A stretch of 64,000 bases of DNA, taken from positions 197,998,788-198,062,787 of the forward strand of contig NC_053036.3 in assembly GCF_002575655.3 (NCBI RefSeq), given 5' to 3'. The DNA comes from Aegilops tauschii subsp. strangulata. Taxonomy: Eukaryota > Streptophyta > Magnoliopsida > Poales > Poaceae. The notes below the pieces were generated by a model. It was not told the DNA's origin. It saw nothing but the letters and a program-made list of their open reading frames with translations, and did no database searches. A program made the position numbers and the translations under genes. Of this stretch, positions 1-12,059 are shown piece after piece. How positions within the stretch are numbered: position 1 is the first letter of the stretch; each line of letters begins with the position of its first letter.

Positions 1-660
1 ATGTAGGCATCATCATACGTATTCAAGCCCAGCCAGTCCGGAAGGCCGATCCCAATGGTGGAGAAGGGGTCTACCGGAACGGCCGCACTACTGTGGATGT
101 TGTGCAAAATGATGGTGGTATCCAGCCAGAGGTATGCAAGCCAATCTTCGTTGGCACCAACCCAGACCTATATATAAGACGGTGGGCAGCGGAGAAATTA
201 CGGGATGGAAATGGAATAACTAAGTACTACATGATCAAACTCCATTACTGACCTGCTCATCGGACAAAATCCGACTACCTCTCAACGTCGGCAACTCTAG
301 CGGAGTCAACGTGCAACCATGGCCAGGGAGTGGTGGACTGTTCGAAAGATTGTCCCATAGAAGAACCTTCTCCTCGAGGACGCATGGAAGACCAACAAGC
401 ATGTCCTTTTCCCAAGCCTTTTTAAGCACCGTCTTGAAAAAGTTTGTGCAGGAAGCACCGAGTCTTGCGGCGGTGAGGATGTCGGAGCGGCGTGCGATTT
501 CTCCCAGAGGATCGTCGTCCAAGGTCTCCCAGCCCCGACGAGGAGGAGAACCGCCTGGCGAATCCATGGGAGCAGCGACGAACTGCCTTCTCTTCGGGGG
601 GAGGGGAACTGGCGAGGAGGAGATAAGAGCGTAGTAACCGCAGGGCCTCGTCCCTTCCAA
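1..660 (-). CDS. F-box / DUF295-like protein, 5' part (3' part beyond window edge)
   Basis: Seen: exon 1 runs 660 to 253. A donor GTCAGT (252-247) and an acceptor TATATAG|GTCTGG (169-168) join it in phase to exon 2 (167 to beyond base 1), giving ...ILSDEQ|VWVGANEDW... The first ATG is at 660; a second at 567 (MDSPGG...) may be the real start because it lies just before the F-box-like stretch GWETLDDDPLGEIARR...AARLGASCTNF. Exon 2 continues with DWLAYLWLDTTIILHNIHSS and VPVDPFSTIGIGLPDWLGL, which resembles the DUF295 beta-propeller segment of grass F-box proteins. Family knowledge: such proteins are substrate adaptors of SCF ubiquitin ligases, and grasses carry hundreds, many of them pseudogenes. 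Inference: this is the one likely host gene in the window. It is truncated by the window start, not visibly broken, and its expression is unknown. Confidence 0.72.
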
Positions 661-2040
661 CTATAGATCATTCCTTAGCGAAGGGGTGAGGCTATTATTT
701 ACTACTAGTACTAGCATTATGGGACGTTATGGGATTGCATTATACTGTAAATAATAGCACTAGTAAGAAATTTTTGGCACTAGCTAGTAGTTTTTGGCGT
801 GGATTAAGAAATTTTGGGTATGTTTTTGCTAATTTTTGTACACACCAACTAGTGTCAAAAAACATCTTACATTATGTGACGGAGGAGTACGTACTCATAC
901 TGTAGCAGTACTAGTACTACTTTCTCAACTAGTAGTGCGATGTACTGTACTTCTAGTATAGTGCACCAGTTTTGAACTCTTGAATCTCAGGGCCAAGGAG
1001 CTACAATTGGAAGTGGAGGGTCCTACTGTTCTCTAGAACCATTGCTGCACTATCAATGTAGGGAAAGTACACCTGCGTAGTGGCCTAGTGGGTACTCTCG
1101 GTGCTCTATTTAGCCGCTCCTGTCATGTAGCTGGCCTACTCAGCCGCTCCTCTCACGCACACACTAGCAGCCTGTTTATCAACGACGGTTACTGTGGGGG
1201 TAGAACATTTGAGTGATTTGATACAGCGAGACTAGGCTTTTCGCTTCCATTTGTGGAGGTGTAATGGATCTCGTCGAACTTTGTTAGTAGTTCCTTCCTT
1301 ATGAATGATATGAAGCAAAGCTTTTGCCTCCGTTTAAAAAAACACGTCAAGAGGAATTTCTTTTATAGTAGAGCCGATAATGGAGTGAAGTCCATGCGTG
1401 CAACGCCACAAGCTACAGAGTAGTAGTAGAGCACTATATGTACAGAGCCATATTGCACAGTTCCCAATGCCTCGCCAGGCTTTTCCGGCTCCTCGGGCTT
1501 AATTGGGAGGCGCTAGTTTAAATATGCTACTAGCTGATGAGGAAGCTGCAAGCGAGGTGCGGCTAGGGCGAGCACGCGAGCCACGAGATGCTGGGAAGGA
1601 AAACCCGTTCACGTGGCTAGGCTGTCCAGTGCACCCAGATTGTGGTGCCGCACGTCCGTTTGACTTCAAAACTGAAACTACCCGTGTAAAATATTGGCTC
1701 GCAGCGAAGTGTAGTAGTACTATTAAAAAAAAGGCCGCCGTGCGTTCGGCCGGGATCGAATCCACAAAACAAGGTATACACTCCCGCGACCACTAGTAGT
1801 ACTCGTTGGAGTACAACGCAACCTTGAATCGCCTTTTGTTGCTAGTAGTACATTGTTCCTTACAAGAAACCCCTAATAATGCAAGAAACCACTAATAATG
1901 CCAAGAAACTACTACCACTTGCATACGTGGTAGACTTAAGATAAGACTACCTTATGAACCATTGTACATGCTCTTACCAACCAGCCCTACCAAGAAACGA
2001 CTACTCAACAAAGTGCAGTTATAGGCACGTTTCAACCCAT
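661..2040. other. Intergenic region upstream of the F-box gene
   Basis: No convincing gene. It holds many short palindromic CTAGTA-type tracts (700-960). A stretch at 1260-1343 ends in a short A run after GCTTTTGCCTCCGTTT, which resembles the 3' tail of a grass LINE but is too short to call. Open frames near 1500-1790 have no recognisable domain and overlap on both strands, so they are treated as chance. Confidence 0.5.
785..847 (+). repeat. Direct repeat, copy 1 (copy 2 at 2838-2899)
   Basis: About 62 bp beginning TAGTAGTTTTTGGCGTGG and ending near TTTTTGTACA occurs almost identically at 785-847 and 2838-2899, in the same orientation. I saw roughly one difference by eye. The intervening 2 kb contains the MITE at 2041-2155. 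The cause (local duplication or element ends) is not resolved. Confidence 0.8.
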
Positions 2041-2155
2041 GGCCCTGTTTGGATACATTTGTTGTCAATCTAACCCTGCCATCCAAACACCACTTTGGTT
2101 AGAGTTAGTTCAGGGTTAGAATCTAACCTCTGACTTAGAGTATCCAAATAGGGCC
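2041..2155. mobile_element. Short MITE with 16-bp TIRs
   Basis: Terminal inverted repeats GGCCCTGTTTGGATAC and GTATCCAAATAGGGCC differ at one position, and the flanks on both sides are CAT (2038-2040 and 2156-2158). The interior also contains inverted TCTAACCCTG / CAGGGTTAGA segments, so most of the 115 bp can fold. There is no coding capacity. A 3-bp target duplication would fit a PIF/Harbinger-like parent, but the superfamily is not certain. Confidence 0.75.
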
Positions 2156-3109
2156 CATGTTGCCCATTAAGTCAACGCCTTCTATTCGACTGGGCGTTAT
2201 GACTTGTGGGACCTACATGTCAGTCTGCACAAAAATCCCCGAGTGACCACCTACCTCCGGCCCGTCCACCTAGTCATCCTCGGACATGGGACGCAGCTAC
2301 CACCACCGGCAGAAGGCGAGGTCAAAACCGCCGGCGGTGCGGAGCCCATCTTGGGGCAGCCCGGATGCCAGCTCCGTCCGGCGCTCGCGGCCGCCAGCTA
2401 GCCAAGATAGCTCCGTCCAGCTGCTTGTCTGCAAGGTTTGCTAGCTAGATTGGCACGGCGGCGCGTCGGCTTGCTCGCGCGCGCCGTGCTAAGGCCAGCC
2501 ATCTGGCTCGAGCGAAGGCCAGCGGCGGCTTGCTCGCTCGTGAATCATGCTCGGGCCAGCCTGCCAACCCGTGCGGAGGCGAGCGCGGCGTCCGGCCCGT
2601 CCGGCGGAGCGGCGGCCAACTCGCTCATCACCGGCGCCACCAACGAACATGCATCAGTACTGTTTGAAGTAATGTTCAGGAAAAATAATGATTTGAGGGG
2701 GAATAACAGGATAGAAGGTCAGATGTGGGTCCCTCGTGTCAACGGTCAAACAAAATGTGTTGGTTTAAGCTGCCTTGTCAGCACGAACGTGTGGGCCAAC
2801 CCTGTCATAAATGGGTTTAAACTAACCTAATCGGTATGTAGTAGTTTTTGGCGTGGATTAAGAAATTTTGGGTATGTTTTTGCTATTTTTTGTACAATAG
2901 ATTCTTCCTAGGGCTGGTTGAAAGTGGTAGTTTTTTGTTAAATACTCTACATATTGTAAGTAGGAGTGAAAGTTAAGCTTTGGAACCCAATAAGCAAGGC
3001 TAGTTACATAGTGCATATGTGTACATGATTGAAAGTAAATATCAACCATGAGTGACTAATATCTTGATGGAAAACTCGAAACTATGGAATACTAGGGAAA
3101 AAATTGCAT
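2156..3109. other. Intergenic, GC-rich island then AT-rich
   Basis: 2280-2640 is GC-rich with repeated GCTCGCGCG-type words and overlapping open frames on the plus strand. None carries a recognisable domain. From 2840 the sequence is AT-rich and includes the second copy of the 62-bp direct repeat. No gene is supported. Confidence 0.45.
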
Positions 3110-3890
3110 GGTTGGAAATACTAGCAATGTTCATGTGCGTTGCAATGAATCATAATTAGAATAATACTTATTCACAAACATGATACAAAACACTCTAATT
3201 TTGATATACATATATCACTAGAGATATATTATGTTTCAATTAGAATATATTCCTTGGGCTGTTTTGGTGAGGTCAGGGAGGGATGTGGTTGGTTTTAAGA
3301 TACTAATTATGGGGTTTTTCTGCAAATTGGTAGACAAGTGGGATGTTGGTGAGAAAAGGTAACAACTTACCTCACAGTCATTAGATGTAGATCTAATGGT
3401 CACAAACGACGGATGGCAGACACACCATCGTCACCAACTTAGTCTTCTGTAGGAGTACTAGCAAGATCCGTGCATTACACGGAACATCAAGATGCATTTT
3501 TATTTATAAAAACACTCATTGTGATTGACCCATGCGGGAGTAATCCCATGTGTAAAAACTAATGATATCTCGAGAAATAGGAGATAAGGTGAAGAGGAGT
3601 GGGGCGTGGTGGTGATTGGTGGTCGGACTGAGCGGAGGCATGGGGATTGACGACGCCGGCAGCGGCCACCAGGCCAGTTTGTTCTAGAGGCTTCCTTTCT
3701 TAATTGCTCAACAATGCGGTTGTTGGAGATAAGGACGAACGAGGGAAGGCCTTGTCTGCAAATGTGGAGAGGGGTGCGGGTATCTTTTAGTTTAATTTCC
3801 ATCAGTCAGATATAGATCGGACGGTCTATATTGCAAGATGGCACGCGTACCATCATCACCAACTCGGTTTTTTATAAGAGAAGAAATATA
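3110..3890. repeat. Two adjacent diverged copies of a dispersed grass repeat
   Basis: Both halves begin with ATACTAGCAA/GTACTAGCAA followed by a GTGCRTTRCA word (3110 and 3455). Both end with a related segment: GACGGATGGCAGACACACCATCGTCACCAACTT-like at 3408-3440, and a matching block at 3815-3870 ending in the ATAAGAG tail. This looks like two head-to-tail copies of a non-coding element. Family not assigned. Confidence 0.45.
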
Positions 3891-4179
3891 AGTATGGAGA
3901 TACAAACGTATTATCGATACTTGTTTCCGTAAACTAGCATCTACATTCTATTCAACGCCTCAGCATGTGAGGCCTTAGCACAATGACTTCTCGACTGTGT
4001 AAAACAAAGGTTTTCCCGTCGCTGATAAGGAGGGGGTGACGGCAGCATGCTTTTTGGCTTGCTCTAGTCCTAGTAGTCATACTAGGTGGTCCAAGCACGT
4101 GTAGATTTATTCTTTTTCACGTCTCGTGTTCGCCGTACTGCCATGTCTGTTGATGAATAGACGGTAAGTTATTCACGGG

Positions 4180-4648
4180 GAAACCCTTGTTGAGCGTGTT
4201 TGCGAGAGAGAGAGAGACAGTGTGCGTGTGTGATATGTCTAGAGACTGAGGCAATGATAACAGATTCTTTGTGTCTATGTGTGTGGAGGATAGAGAGAGA
4301 CATGTACATGGGGCTTTTTGTTGTGTAACATGGAGACACATATACATAATTAGAGAGTGAGTGTGTGAGATACACATGCGGACATGGGGAGAGATGAGGA
4401 TCCAGATTAATGGGTGTTTGTGCGTGTCTATGTGTGTTTGTGCGCGCGTTTGTGTGTGAGAGGGAGCGTGTGTATGTGGAGTAGAGAGACCACTAATGAT
4501 GTAAACCTAGTATAAGGGAAGGGGGAATGGTGTGACATGTGTAGTAGCGGGATAGCATGGGTGCGGGCGGGGGGAGCACCCTATTTGGAAGAGACATCGA
4601 GTGTGTGTGGGAGAGGGGTGTGAGAGCGAGCGAGAGAGAGAGCTAGCG

Positions 4649-4706
<58 letters not shown>

Positions 4707-5400
4707 AGAGAGGGGGCGAGAGAGGGGGCGTTTGTGTCCATAAATGGCGTATAGATAGGGAGACAATGTTGATGTTGTTTGAAATTTGCCTATGTACGGA
4801 GACGCAAGGGAAGCGAGTCATCGTGTGTGTGATAGGGACTTCATGAGAGATCTAGAATAGAAACAATGTGCGAGATCGAGAACGATGATACATTAGGGAG
4901 CTATGGAAAGAGTCACGACATATATGTATACAGGGAGGAGCTGGGGCGGGTCCGCATGTGGAAGAGATAGAAAGAGGAGAGTGGTGCACAAGGAGACAAA
5001 GTGTGCTTGTTTTGAAGTGGGGGTGGTGTGTGAGGTGAGTGTGCGAGAACCACATAACTAGGGAGATAGATGTTTGGGGGCGACGTTTTGTGTGTATGGG
5101 AAAGATACACTCTACATAGTGCGTGTGCTTGGGAAAGAGAGATGCCGGGAGACCTAGCTAGAGAGTGGGGGAAGAGATGTGTGCATGAACAAGAGACAAA
5201 GTGATAGAGACCTATATTGGGGTCCGGACTTTAGAAGAGAGAGGGGTGTTAATGTGCTCGTGTGTTGGTGTTTGGGGGAGAGAACGACTTCTCTCTGTGT
5301 TTGTGTGTGTGTGGGGGGGGGGGGGGCGACGAGGGGTGGGGGGGTGGGCGACGAGGGGGGGGGGTTGGCTTCAGATAAAGAGTGAGGTGTCTATATTTGA
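4180..5400. repeat. GA/GT-rich low-complexity tract
   Basis: About 1.2 kb in which the plus strand is almost entirely purine-rich GAGA and GTGT words with few cytosines. It includes a (GA)n microsatellite at 4652-4692 that continues imperfectly to about 4730. The Ser-Leu-rich open frames on the minus strand are by-products of this composition, not genes. Confidence 0.85.
5313..5364 (+). repeat. Clustered long G runs (G-quadruplex-capable)
   Basis: A run of 14 G (5313-5326) is followed by GGGG, GGGGGGG and GGG runs and a further run of 10 G (5355-5364), with loops of only 1 to 6 bases. Four or more G tracts within 52 bases meets the usual G-quadruplex pattern. Confidence 0.8.
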
Positions 5401-6056
5401 GGGACTTTAGCGTAATTGAGATATACATGGTCAATAGTGTGTGCACTCATGGTTGATCAATTTGTTTCACAGTTTGGACTATGAGATAACGATACTTTTG
5501 AACATGCGTGATATACCTTGATGTACCAGAATTACAAACCTAAGATTGGAATTTTGGAATTCGACTCCATCATTAGCTTTTGTAATTCATTTAAACGGAG
5601 GTATATTTTTAAGCCGGGATTTCGTGATTTCAATTCATATATCAAACCTAGATATACACATACGGGCATGTTCAAACTTTATAATCATCCACTTTATTCT
5701 TACACATACACATTTTTGCTTTTGTCATCATATTTAGGATAAACACATTTGGAATTTCATTTGAATTGGACCGTATGATGGTATTTGCTTGTAGTAGCTC
5801 AATGATCCATATTTGAATTGAATGGACAATCTAAGTTTCGAGTTGGAGACATTGATTTTCAAAACTTGCACTTTCTTGCGTGCAAAACAAACAAATTCTC
5901 GGCCATGATATCATAGTCGGCCGTACAAAAGCAAAATATAATTTCAGGCGCCAAAAGCTTTCAAACTTCCCGCTCACATCGAAATATCTCGCGCTAAAAG
6001 TTTAGCACTGCGATATTCCTGTTTTACCCCTGCCACATGAACGGAAAAGGGCTGCT
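5401..6056. other. AT-rich spacer
   Basis: Unique-looking AT-rich DNA. Short open frames at 5518-5742 have no domain similarity that I recognise. No gene supported. Confidence 0.4.
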
Positions 6057-8607
6057 TTGGTAACTCCATTGTTTTCCCCTCTTTGCCCCCAACATTCTTC
6101 CCCAGAGCCCCTCCCCTTCCCCTCCCTGACCCCCAACCACGGCAAGCCGCCGAATCTAGTCCTCCGCCGCAACGGTGGACCTCACACCCCGACGGATCTA
6201 CCTTCCGCACCTTGGAACCCCCAACTGCCAACTCACCACTTCACCGGAGCCGCTTCAGCGACTGGCTTGTCCACCGCTCCAGATCTCCTTGACCGCCATC
6301 ATGGTCCACCGCAACGGATCTGCTTAACCGGCGCCCTCGTCAACCACAGTGTAGGCCCTTCACTGACTCCCTCGTCCGTCCCTTCGCAGGCCCTTCATAC
6401 AAGCCCTCGTCCGCCGCAATAGATCCGCCTCACCGAAAGCACTGTACAATGCGCCCGCCGAAGCCTTCGTCCACTGCACCGGACCCGCTCCACGGACGCC
6501 ATATTCAACTCCATCGGCCCTGCTTTATCGACACCGCAGCCTCATCAGGTTATTTCGATTTGTACTCCTTCGGTTTTTCTCTTTATCGTGCAACGGTTCA
6601 CTTACCACAGATGAGCTTTCTTGTATGTCGACAGGCGCCGCAACCGTAGCACCGGAGCCGCTTCAGCGACGGTGACAGCTGGCCCAAACTCAACCGCAAC
6701 ACGAGCACCATCGACGATCCTTAGCTATCAAGTATGCCAACGATACCCATACGCCGCTGAGAATCAGGTACTATTATCCAACGGCCGGCGCCTATGTTCA
6801 CTTTCTTAGCATAAGCACCGCACCTTTGAATTTCTTCAGGGCATCATTCAGTTTTTCATGAGACGCGTTATTCTGCTTGCACCTGTAGGGCCATACTTCT
6901 GGCAGTGAACATGTTACATGTGCTAAATTACATACCAGTGCACATATAGTTAATATGCTTTAGTTTTGTCCTAAGTATTACTGTACTTCCTAGATATCAC
7001 TGCCTACTATTTTACTTCTTGCGTGCTATATTTATGATAATGGTGTTGTTCTGATGCCACCTGTTGGTTCCATCAGACTGCTTCATGTTCTCTATGCTTA
7101 ATTACACATCAGTAAACTAGCATGTGGTTCCGCTGGTTTTGTTCGTTTTACCCTACATTTTCTGATGCTAGCTATTACATCACTGCTCCGAGCCTCTGTT
7201 CATTACTTTTTTGTGTGTTATTGATCTTCCCAAGTTGCATGACTAATTTGATGCTTTTATTAATTATGGAGCTGCCAACCCCATCAAGCAAAATATTTGT
7301 TCTTTTGGGGCTGGCACCTCGAACAAGCATAAAAATAGAGGGAAGCAGATATATTGTCTTGTATGCACACACCCTTCTTTCATTAGTTTAGATGAACCAT
7401 TGATGATCAATTCAAACCAGTGCATGCGATTAAAATTAATTTTACCTAAATAGAGGGTGCAGAATAAACTACAACAAGTAGATTTGCAACCACGGGATGC
7501 TGACGATATCTTCAAAGAACATTGCAACAGCAGCAAGGCTTCACAACAACATATGGTAAGCCACTGTGTTTTAGTACATGTGAAATGTAATGCATGTGGG
7601 CTGCTTTCTTGGCTTGTGCCCTCAACCTGTAATCCTACAGAATAACAAATAGTTCGGTTGTCTGCTTTGCTGTATTGCTTGATTCGAATGCTTGTTTTTT
7701 TACTTGTTACGCTATACCTGAGTTGGTCAATATGTCAGCAGTGCCTGCTGTACTATCGTAAAGAAATGCATGCCTAGTTCATTTGAGTCCTTAACTTTTC
7801 CTCTGAACTTCATCACAAGACTGTCTTCGTAGTTTATATGAGGCCACACTGTTAATTGCTTTCTCAGATTATTTCAACTGCTTAGATGCCTTGGCAACTT
7901 AAATATAGCGGCGGTACACTCCCTTTCAACTAGGGATGTCAACTGGGCCCCGTTTAATCCCGATTAAAGTCCACTAGTGGTATGATAGTTCAAAAGAGTT
8001 TTTGTTTTTTGAGGAAAATGAACCAGGGAGCTAGCAAAAACTAACTAGATGGGACTGGCGGATGTCGTTTATTTGCCACTTACATCCCTAGTTTCATCTT
8101 ACCATTTTAATTTCTTTTCGGCTGATGCTGCTTCGAACCATTTAAATATAGCTTGCCATGCTCGGCAATAATTCGTATGTCGTTTACCATGTAAGCTTAC
8201 TGCCTGGATCATGCGATAACTATCTCTTACTTATGTCCAGCGGAAACCTTTCAGGATGCCGTTCACACTAGGACACAATGTACAACCCCAGAATCTATTT
8301 GTGAAGCAGTGCGCCATCCATGTTACCAGATGGTAGCAGTTCAGAGGCAACACCACCGGAGAGCAGTCTGAGCATAGATATTATAGTTCTTGAGGCTCTA
8401 CTAGAGGCAGAAAGAGATGGTGTGGCTGCCATGAATGAGGTAATCTCGATCTTGAAGCTGGAAATTATGCAATTAGCTGCACGCATTATGCAAGCAACCC
8501 AAGAATTGGAGGAAGTAAGAATGTTGCATTTGAAGACGGAGGAGGTCCTGCTGCTTCTGCTATCTGAAGCCCAGGGTAATCCCAGTTCTTCTTTAGATAG
8601 CAGTTGA
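6057..8607 (+). pseudogene. Degraded multi-exon gene-like region with C-terminal coiled coil
   Basis: Seen: a Pro-rich, C-rich leader (6057-6420) of the kind found at the 5' end of grass TE genes. A candidate exon ends at 7554 with ATATG|GTAAGC. A candidate acceptor lies at 8240 (TGTCCAG), before a segment reading ETFQDAVHTRTQCTTPESICEAVRH in one frame. Slightly downstream a different frame is open (8320-8607) and encodes an acidic Leu-rich heptad region (IDIIVLEALLEAERDG... QLAARIMQATQELEEVRML). The switch between frames implies at least one frameshift. I do not recognise the product. It may be an old relative of the CACTA gene at 11797-13422, which also ends in a coiled coil, but sequence similarity is not evident. 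The hAT-type MITE at 7931 sits in a putative intron. Confidence 0.3.
7931..8090. mobile_element. hAT-like MITE
   Basis: Inverted termini TAGGGATGTCAAC and TTACATCCCTA enclose 160 bp without coding capacity. The flanking octamers CTTTCAAC (7923-7930) and GTTTCATC (8091-8098) match at 6 of 8 positions, consistent with a decayed 8-bp target duplication as made by hAT elements. Confidence 0.65.
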
Positions 8608-9039
8608 AATTGTCATTAGATTATTGTACTTGCATGTTGTGTTATGTCTCTCAATGGATTATGTTGTAAGACCCCCTATGTTGTCCATGTGTTGTAATGA
8701 TCTGAATTTTTTAGGCGAGGTAATCCTCAGTACTTGTATGATTGACATAAGGTGAACTGTTTTTCGTGTGAGCATATTGTATTGGATGAAATAACTGTTT
8801 GACTCAAAGTGTATCCAACCTACTGAATTTGAAGATCACGAAATTTCTAAATCATAATCATATATAAAGGTGGAATAAATCTTTGTTGTGGTTTTGAAAA
8901 AATAAATAACAAAACATAGAATTATCAGTGGATATTCGTAATCGAATAAAAATTGGATTTGGATTTAGTTGCCAGGGCCCAGGGCAAACGTGAATGCTAA
9001 TTCTCCCAAGTTTTGAACGAAGCGGCTAAACACCCACTA
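8608..9039. other. AT-rich spacer
   Basis: No gene, element end or ordered repeat is seen. The sequence resembles a 3' untranslated region followed by AT-rich intergenic DNA. Confidence 0.4.
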
Positions 9040-9159
9040 TCATTTGTGGGCTGCCCGAAGCAAGTGTTTTCGAGATGCAAATTACTGTCTACCCCTGACA
9101 CTTGACATCCTTATCGACCGGATTTACACTGTTGTCGATAGGGGTAGACTAGTAACTTC

Positions 9160-9660
9160 AATCAGACATGACATGATGGCCTCTGAGCCCATTCAGACAC
9201 GGTGGGCGCCAAACGTGGGCGGAAAAACACATTTGATTCAAGATCGTCCGAAAGACATGTGTCTCTCCCTCCATTTCCCCATTCATCCACGGTGGGTGGC
9301 AAAACAAACTCTCCTCGTCCGAAATCGATGTAAGCTAATGTTTTAAATAGGGGCAGATGTGTAACTTCCCTCAGACGTGACACAACCGCCCTACCTGTCA
9401 GCCCCGTTCATACACTGTGGGCGCCAACCCTGGGCGGCGAAACACCCTCTCCTCGCCCAAAATTGTTACTGGCAAATATTTGGGAGATGCGAGATTACCG
9501 TCCTATCCCCAACCGACGTGATGTCCGAAATTTTAAACGGGAGATAAGTTCGTAACTTTCCCACATTTCAGACAAGCGCGTCCCAAAGTTTGAGATCCCC
9601 CTCCCCCTCCATTTCCCCATTCGTACACCGTCGGTGCCACGACAACCTCCCCACTGCGGC
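9160..9660 (+). repeat. Diverged repeated segments in putative CACTA-1 5' region
   Basis: Variants of 'CATWCACxGTGGGyGCCAAAC-TGGGCGG' followed by 'CTCTCCTCGTCCGAAAT' recur about four times (near 9195, 9285, 9405 and 9620), separated by GAGATTACCGTCCTATCCC-like text. This looks like decayed tandem repeats before the CACTA-1 leader. Confidence 0.45.
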
Positions 9661-10027
9661 CAGCCTCCTCCGTTTGCCACCCCATCCTCCACCTTGCCGG
9701 AGCCGCTACCCCTACCCCGTCGTCCACTGCAAGAGATGGACGTCTCTCATCCACGGCGCCGAACCAGGATCCTTTCATCGTGTCGTCTCGCTTCATCGGC
9801 ACCGCCGTCCACCTTGCCGTTGCCGCTCCTACGACCGCCTCGACACGGCAATAGGATTTATCCCCCGACTCGGCCGTCTGCCATCTAAAGTCTTCTTCAC
9901 TGCCGCCGACAGCCATCGCACCCGCAACACCCTCAACGTATCAGCAGGGGCCTACACGGCGTCGCAAGAGAGGTGGTACTCTTCCATATGTGCTTAAGTT
10001 ATTGATCTCACCCGGAAAATAGATCTT

Positions 10028-11045
10028 AAATTGTTTACTCTACTTTTCTTGTCAGTACCAAATCGTAGTGGCTAGTTGAATGCAAACATTGGTTGCGAAG
10101 TAGCTTTGTCCGGTTTGCACCTTCAGATCCACCATGTCACAGTCACTATACTCGTAAAGTTTATGGTTCCCCCCTTTATATTCACTACCATCATCGTAGG
10201 TGCTTCACTACTTCGTGTCGTGCTAGCACTGCTCCTCAAGACCTCAACCCATCAAGAGAAACAACATGCCACTCATAATTCCAAAGCTTACGTGTTGAAA
10301 TACGAATCTGATATGATGCTCATATTACTAAAACAGAGAACGTTTAATTGGTAACCTAATGTTCCTATATTCGTTTCGTAAAGCATACGCACCACCCACT
10401 GGTCCAGCTAGTTCCACTTTCCTGATTTTACTCTTGATGCTTAGGGTTTTCCCCTTTTATCTACTCTACTATGATCTGCGTAGGTGCTTTCTGTCGTACT
10501 AGCATTACTCCACCCTTCAAGCTAAACAACACAACACTCAAAATTCCAAAGCTTAGTTGTTCAAATATGATTGTGATATGATACTGATATTAGTTAACAG
10601 ACACATTTAATTGGTTAGCTAAAGGTCCCACTTGAGTTTCCAAATGCATGTCGCGACATATAGAGAGACAGCAGAATTGCATTTCTTTGTCACTTGTTGA
10701 CTCTACTTTCTTGTCCATACCAAATCTTAGTTGTTATTTCAAAGCAAACATCGGTTGCTAACTACACTTTGCGCGGTTTGCAGCTTCAGATCTGCCATCC
10801 CACTGCCACGGTCAACACTATACTCATCATGCTTACGGTTTCCCCATTTTATGATGACCACGATCAGCCTACGTGGTTTGTGTCGTAATAGCTGCCCCAC
10901 CCATCGAGCTAAACAAGCTTAGTTGTACAAATTCAAATATGATATTATGCTGATATTAGTAAAACTGAGAGATGTTTAATTGGTCAGCTAAATGTTCCTA
11001 CTTTAGTTTCGAAATGCATGTGAGCCACATATGGAGAGACCGGAA
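10028..11045 (+). repeat. Three tandem ~350-bp repeats (middle copy truncated)
   Basis: Copies at about 10028-10400, 10425-10675 and 10690-11045 share TACTTTCTTGTCxxTACCAAATC at the start of the complete units. They also share CTTCAGATCyxCCATxxCAC, CAAAGCTTAxxTGTTxAAATAyGA and TTTAATTGGTxAxCTAA. They lie in the putative first intron of the CACTA-1 gene. Confidence 0.7.
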
Positions 11046-12059
11046 GGAATAGTATTTCTCTGTGCGCTCTGGTTCATCATGGGTGGCCAACCGACATTGT
11101 ATAGAAAGACTTGTAATATCTTCAATCTGCTTGCTCTTCTGCTCTTCTTTAAGATGACCCTCTTCTCTTGCGGTCGACTGGTCAGGTCGAGTTATTCTCC
11201 CTTAGTATATTTTGAGTCTGTCAGGTCAGGTCGACTTGTTCTTCTTTACTATATGTTGAAGCTGTCATCTGCGAAGTATCATCACTTCTGGAGCTCTCAT
11301 ATTTTGAGTAGTAGGCCACATTATATTAATGCACACTCCAAATTACAGCATGCATGGCACCTCTTAGAAGAATTGCAGAGATAGCACAAAGGGGTTTACA
11401 GGGAGGAAGTATTGGATTAGAATCAGTTCTGCATTACAAAGATAATCTCACTTGTTTTTATGTTTTCATGCATGTCAGGTATTGAACATTATCAAAATGA
11501 ATATGAGAATGGGCGCACGAGAGGAATATTGTGGAACAATCCACTGGCTAACAAACTTGGCATGGTGGAGGATGGCCTATCTTATTCACCCATCAAGGTG
11601 CATGCTCTAACTTGGCAAGGTTGTATTGGTCGCACATATTTTGCATCTGACCTCTTGCATTACTTCTACTTTGTTACACCATCTACTTAGTTTAAGCATC
11701 ATATATGAGTATATGCCATACCTATCCATTTTCTGTACCTATTCCATGTGTCGTCATACTATGTTTTTCCAGTCAAATGTTGTTCTTTCGTAATAGATGT
11801 CCAAAAGGAAGAGGGTGAGTGCAGATCCTCAAGGAGTACAAACTAGGTATTTGGAAAAGGTAGTGATACCTGTTAAATCAGATAGATCAGCAGCCACAGA
11901 AAACACAGGCCCAACTGTAACAGACTTTACCCCTACTCCAGTGGCCAAACCCCTATTAGAACTGCTGAGAGCCCAGCGTCAGGTACTGTCTATGATATCA
12001 ATTCAAAATTTGAACTCCTAAATTTCAGCATGTGCCTTACCTTCTCTCTTGTATGAAAA

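Noticed and set aside
1730..1775. tRNA-like GGGATCGAATCC word
   Set aside because: It resembles a T-arm only; no acceptor stem, D arm or anticodon arm can be built around it.
4507..4821. Ser/Leu-rich open frames on the minus strand
   Set aside because: They are produced by the (GA)n microsatellite and have no domain or codon signature.
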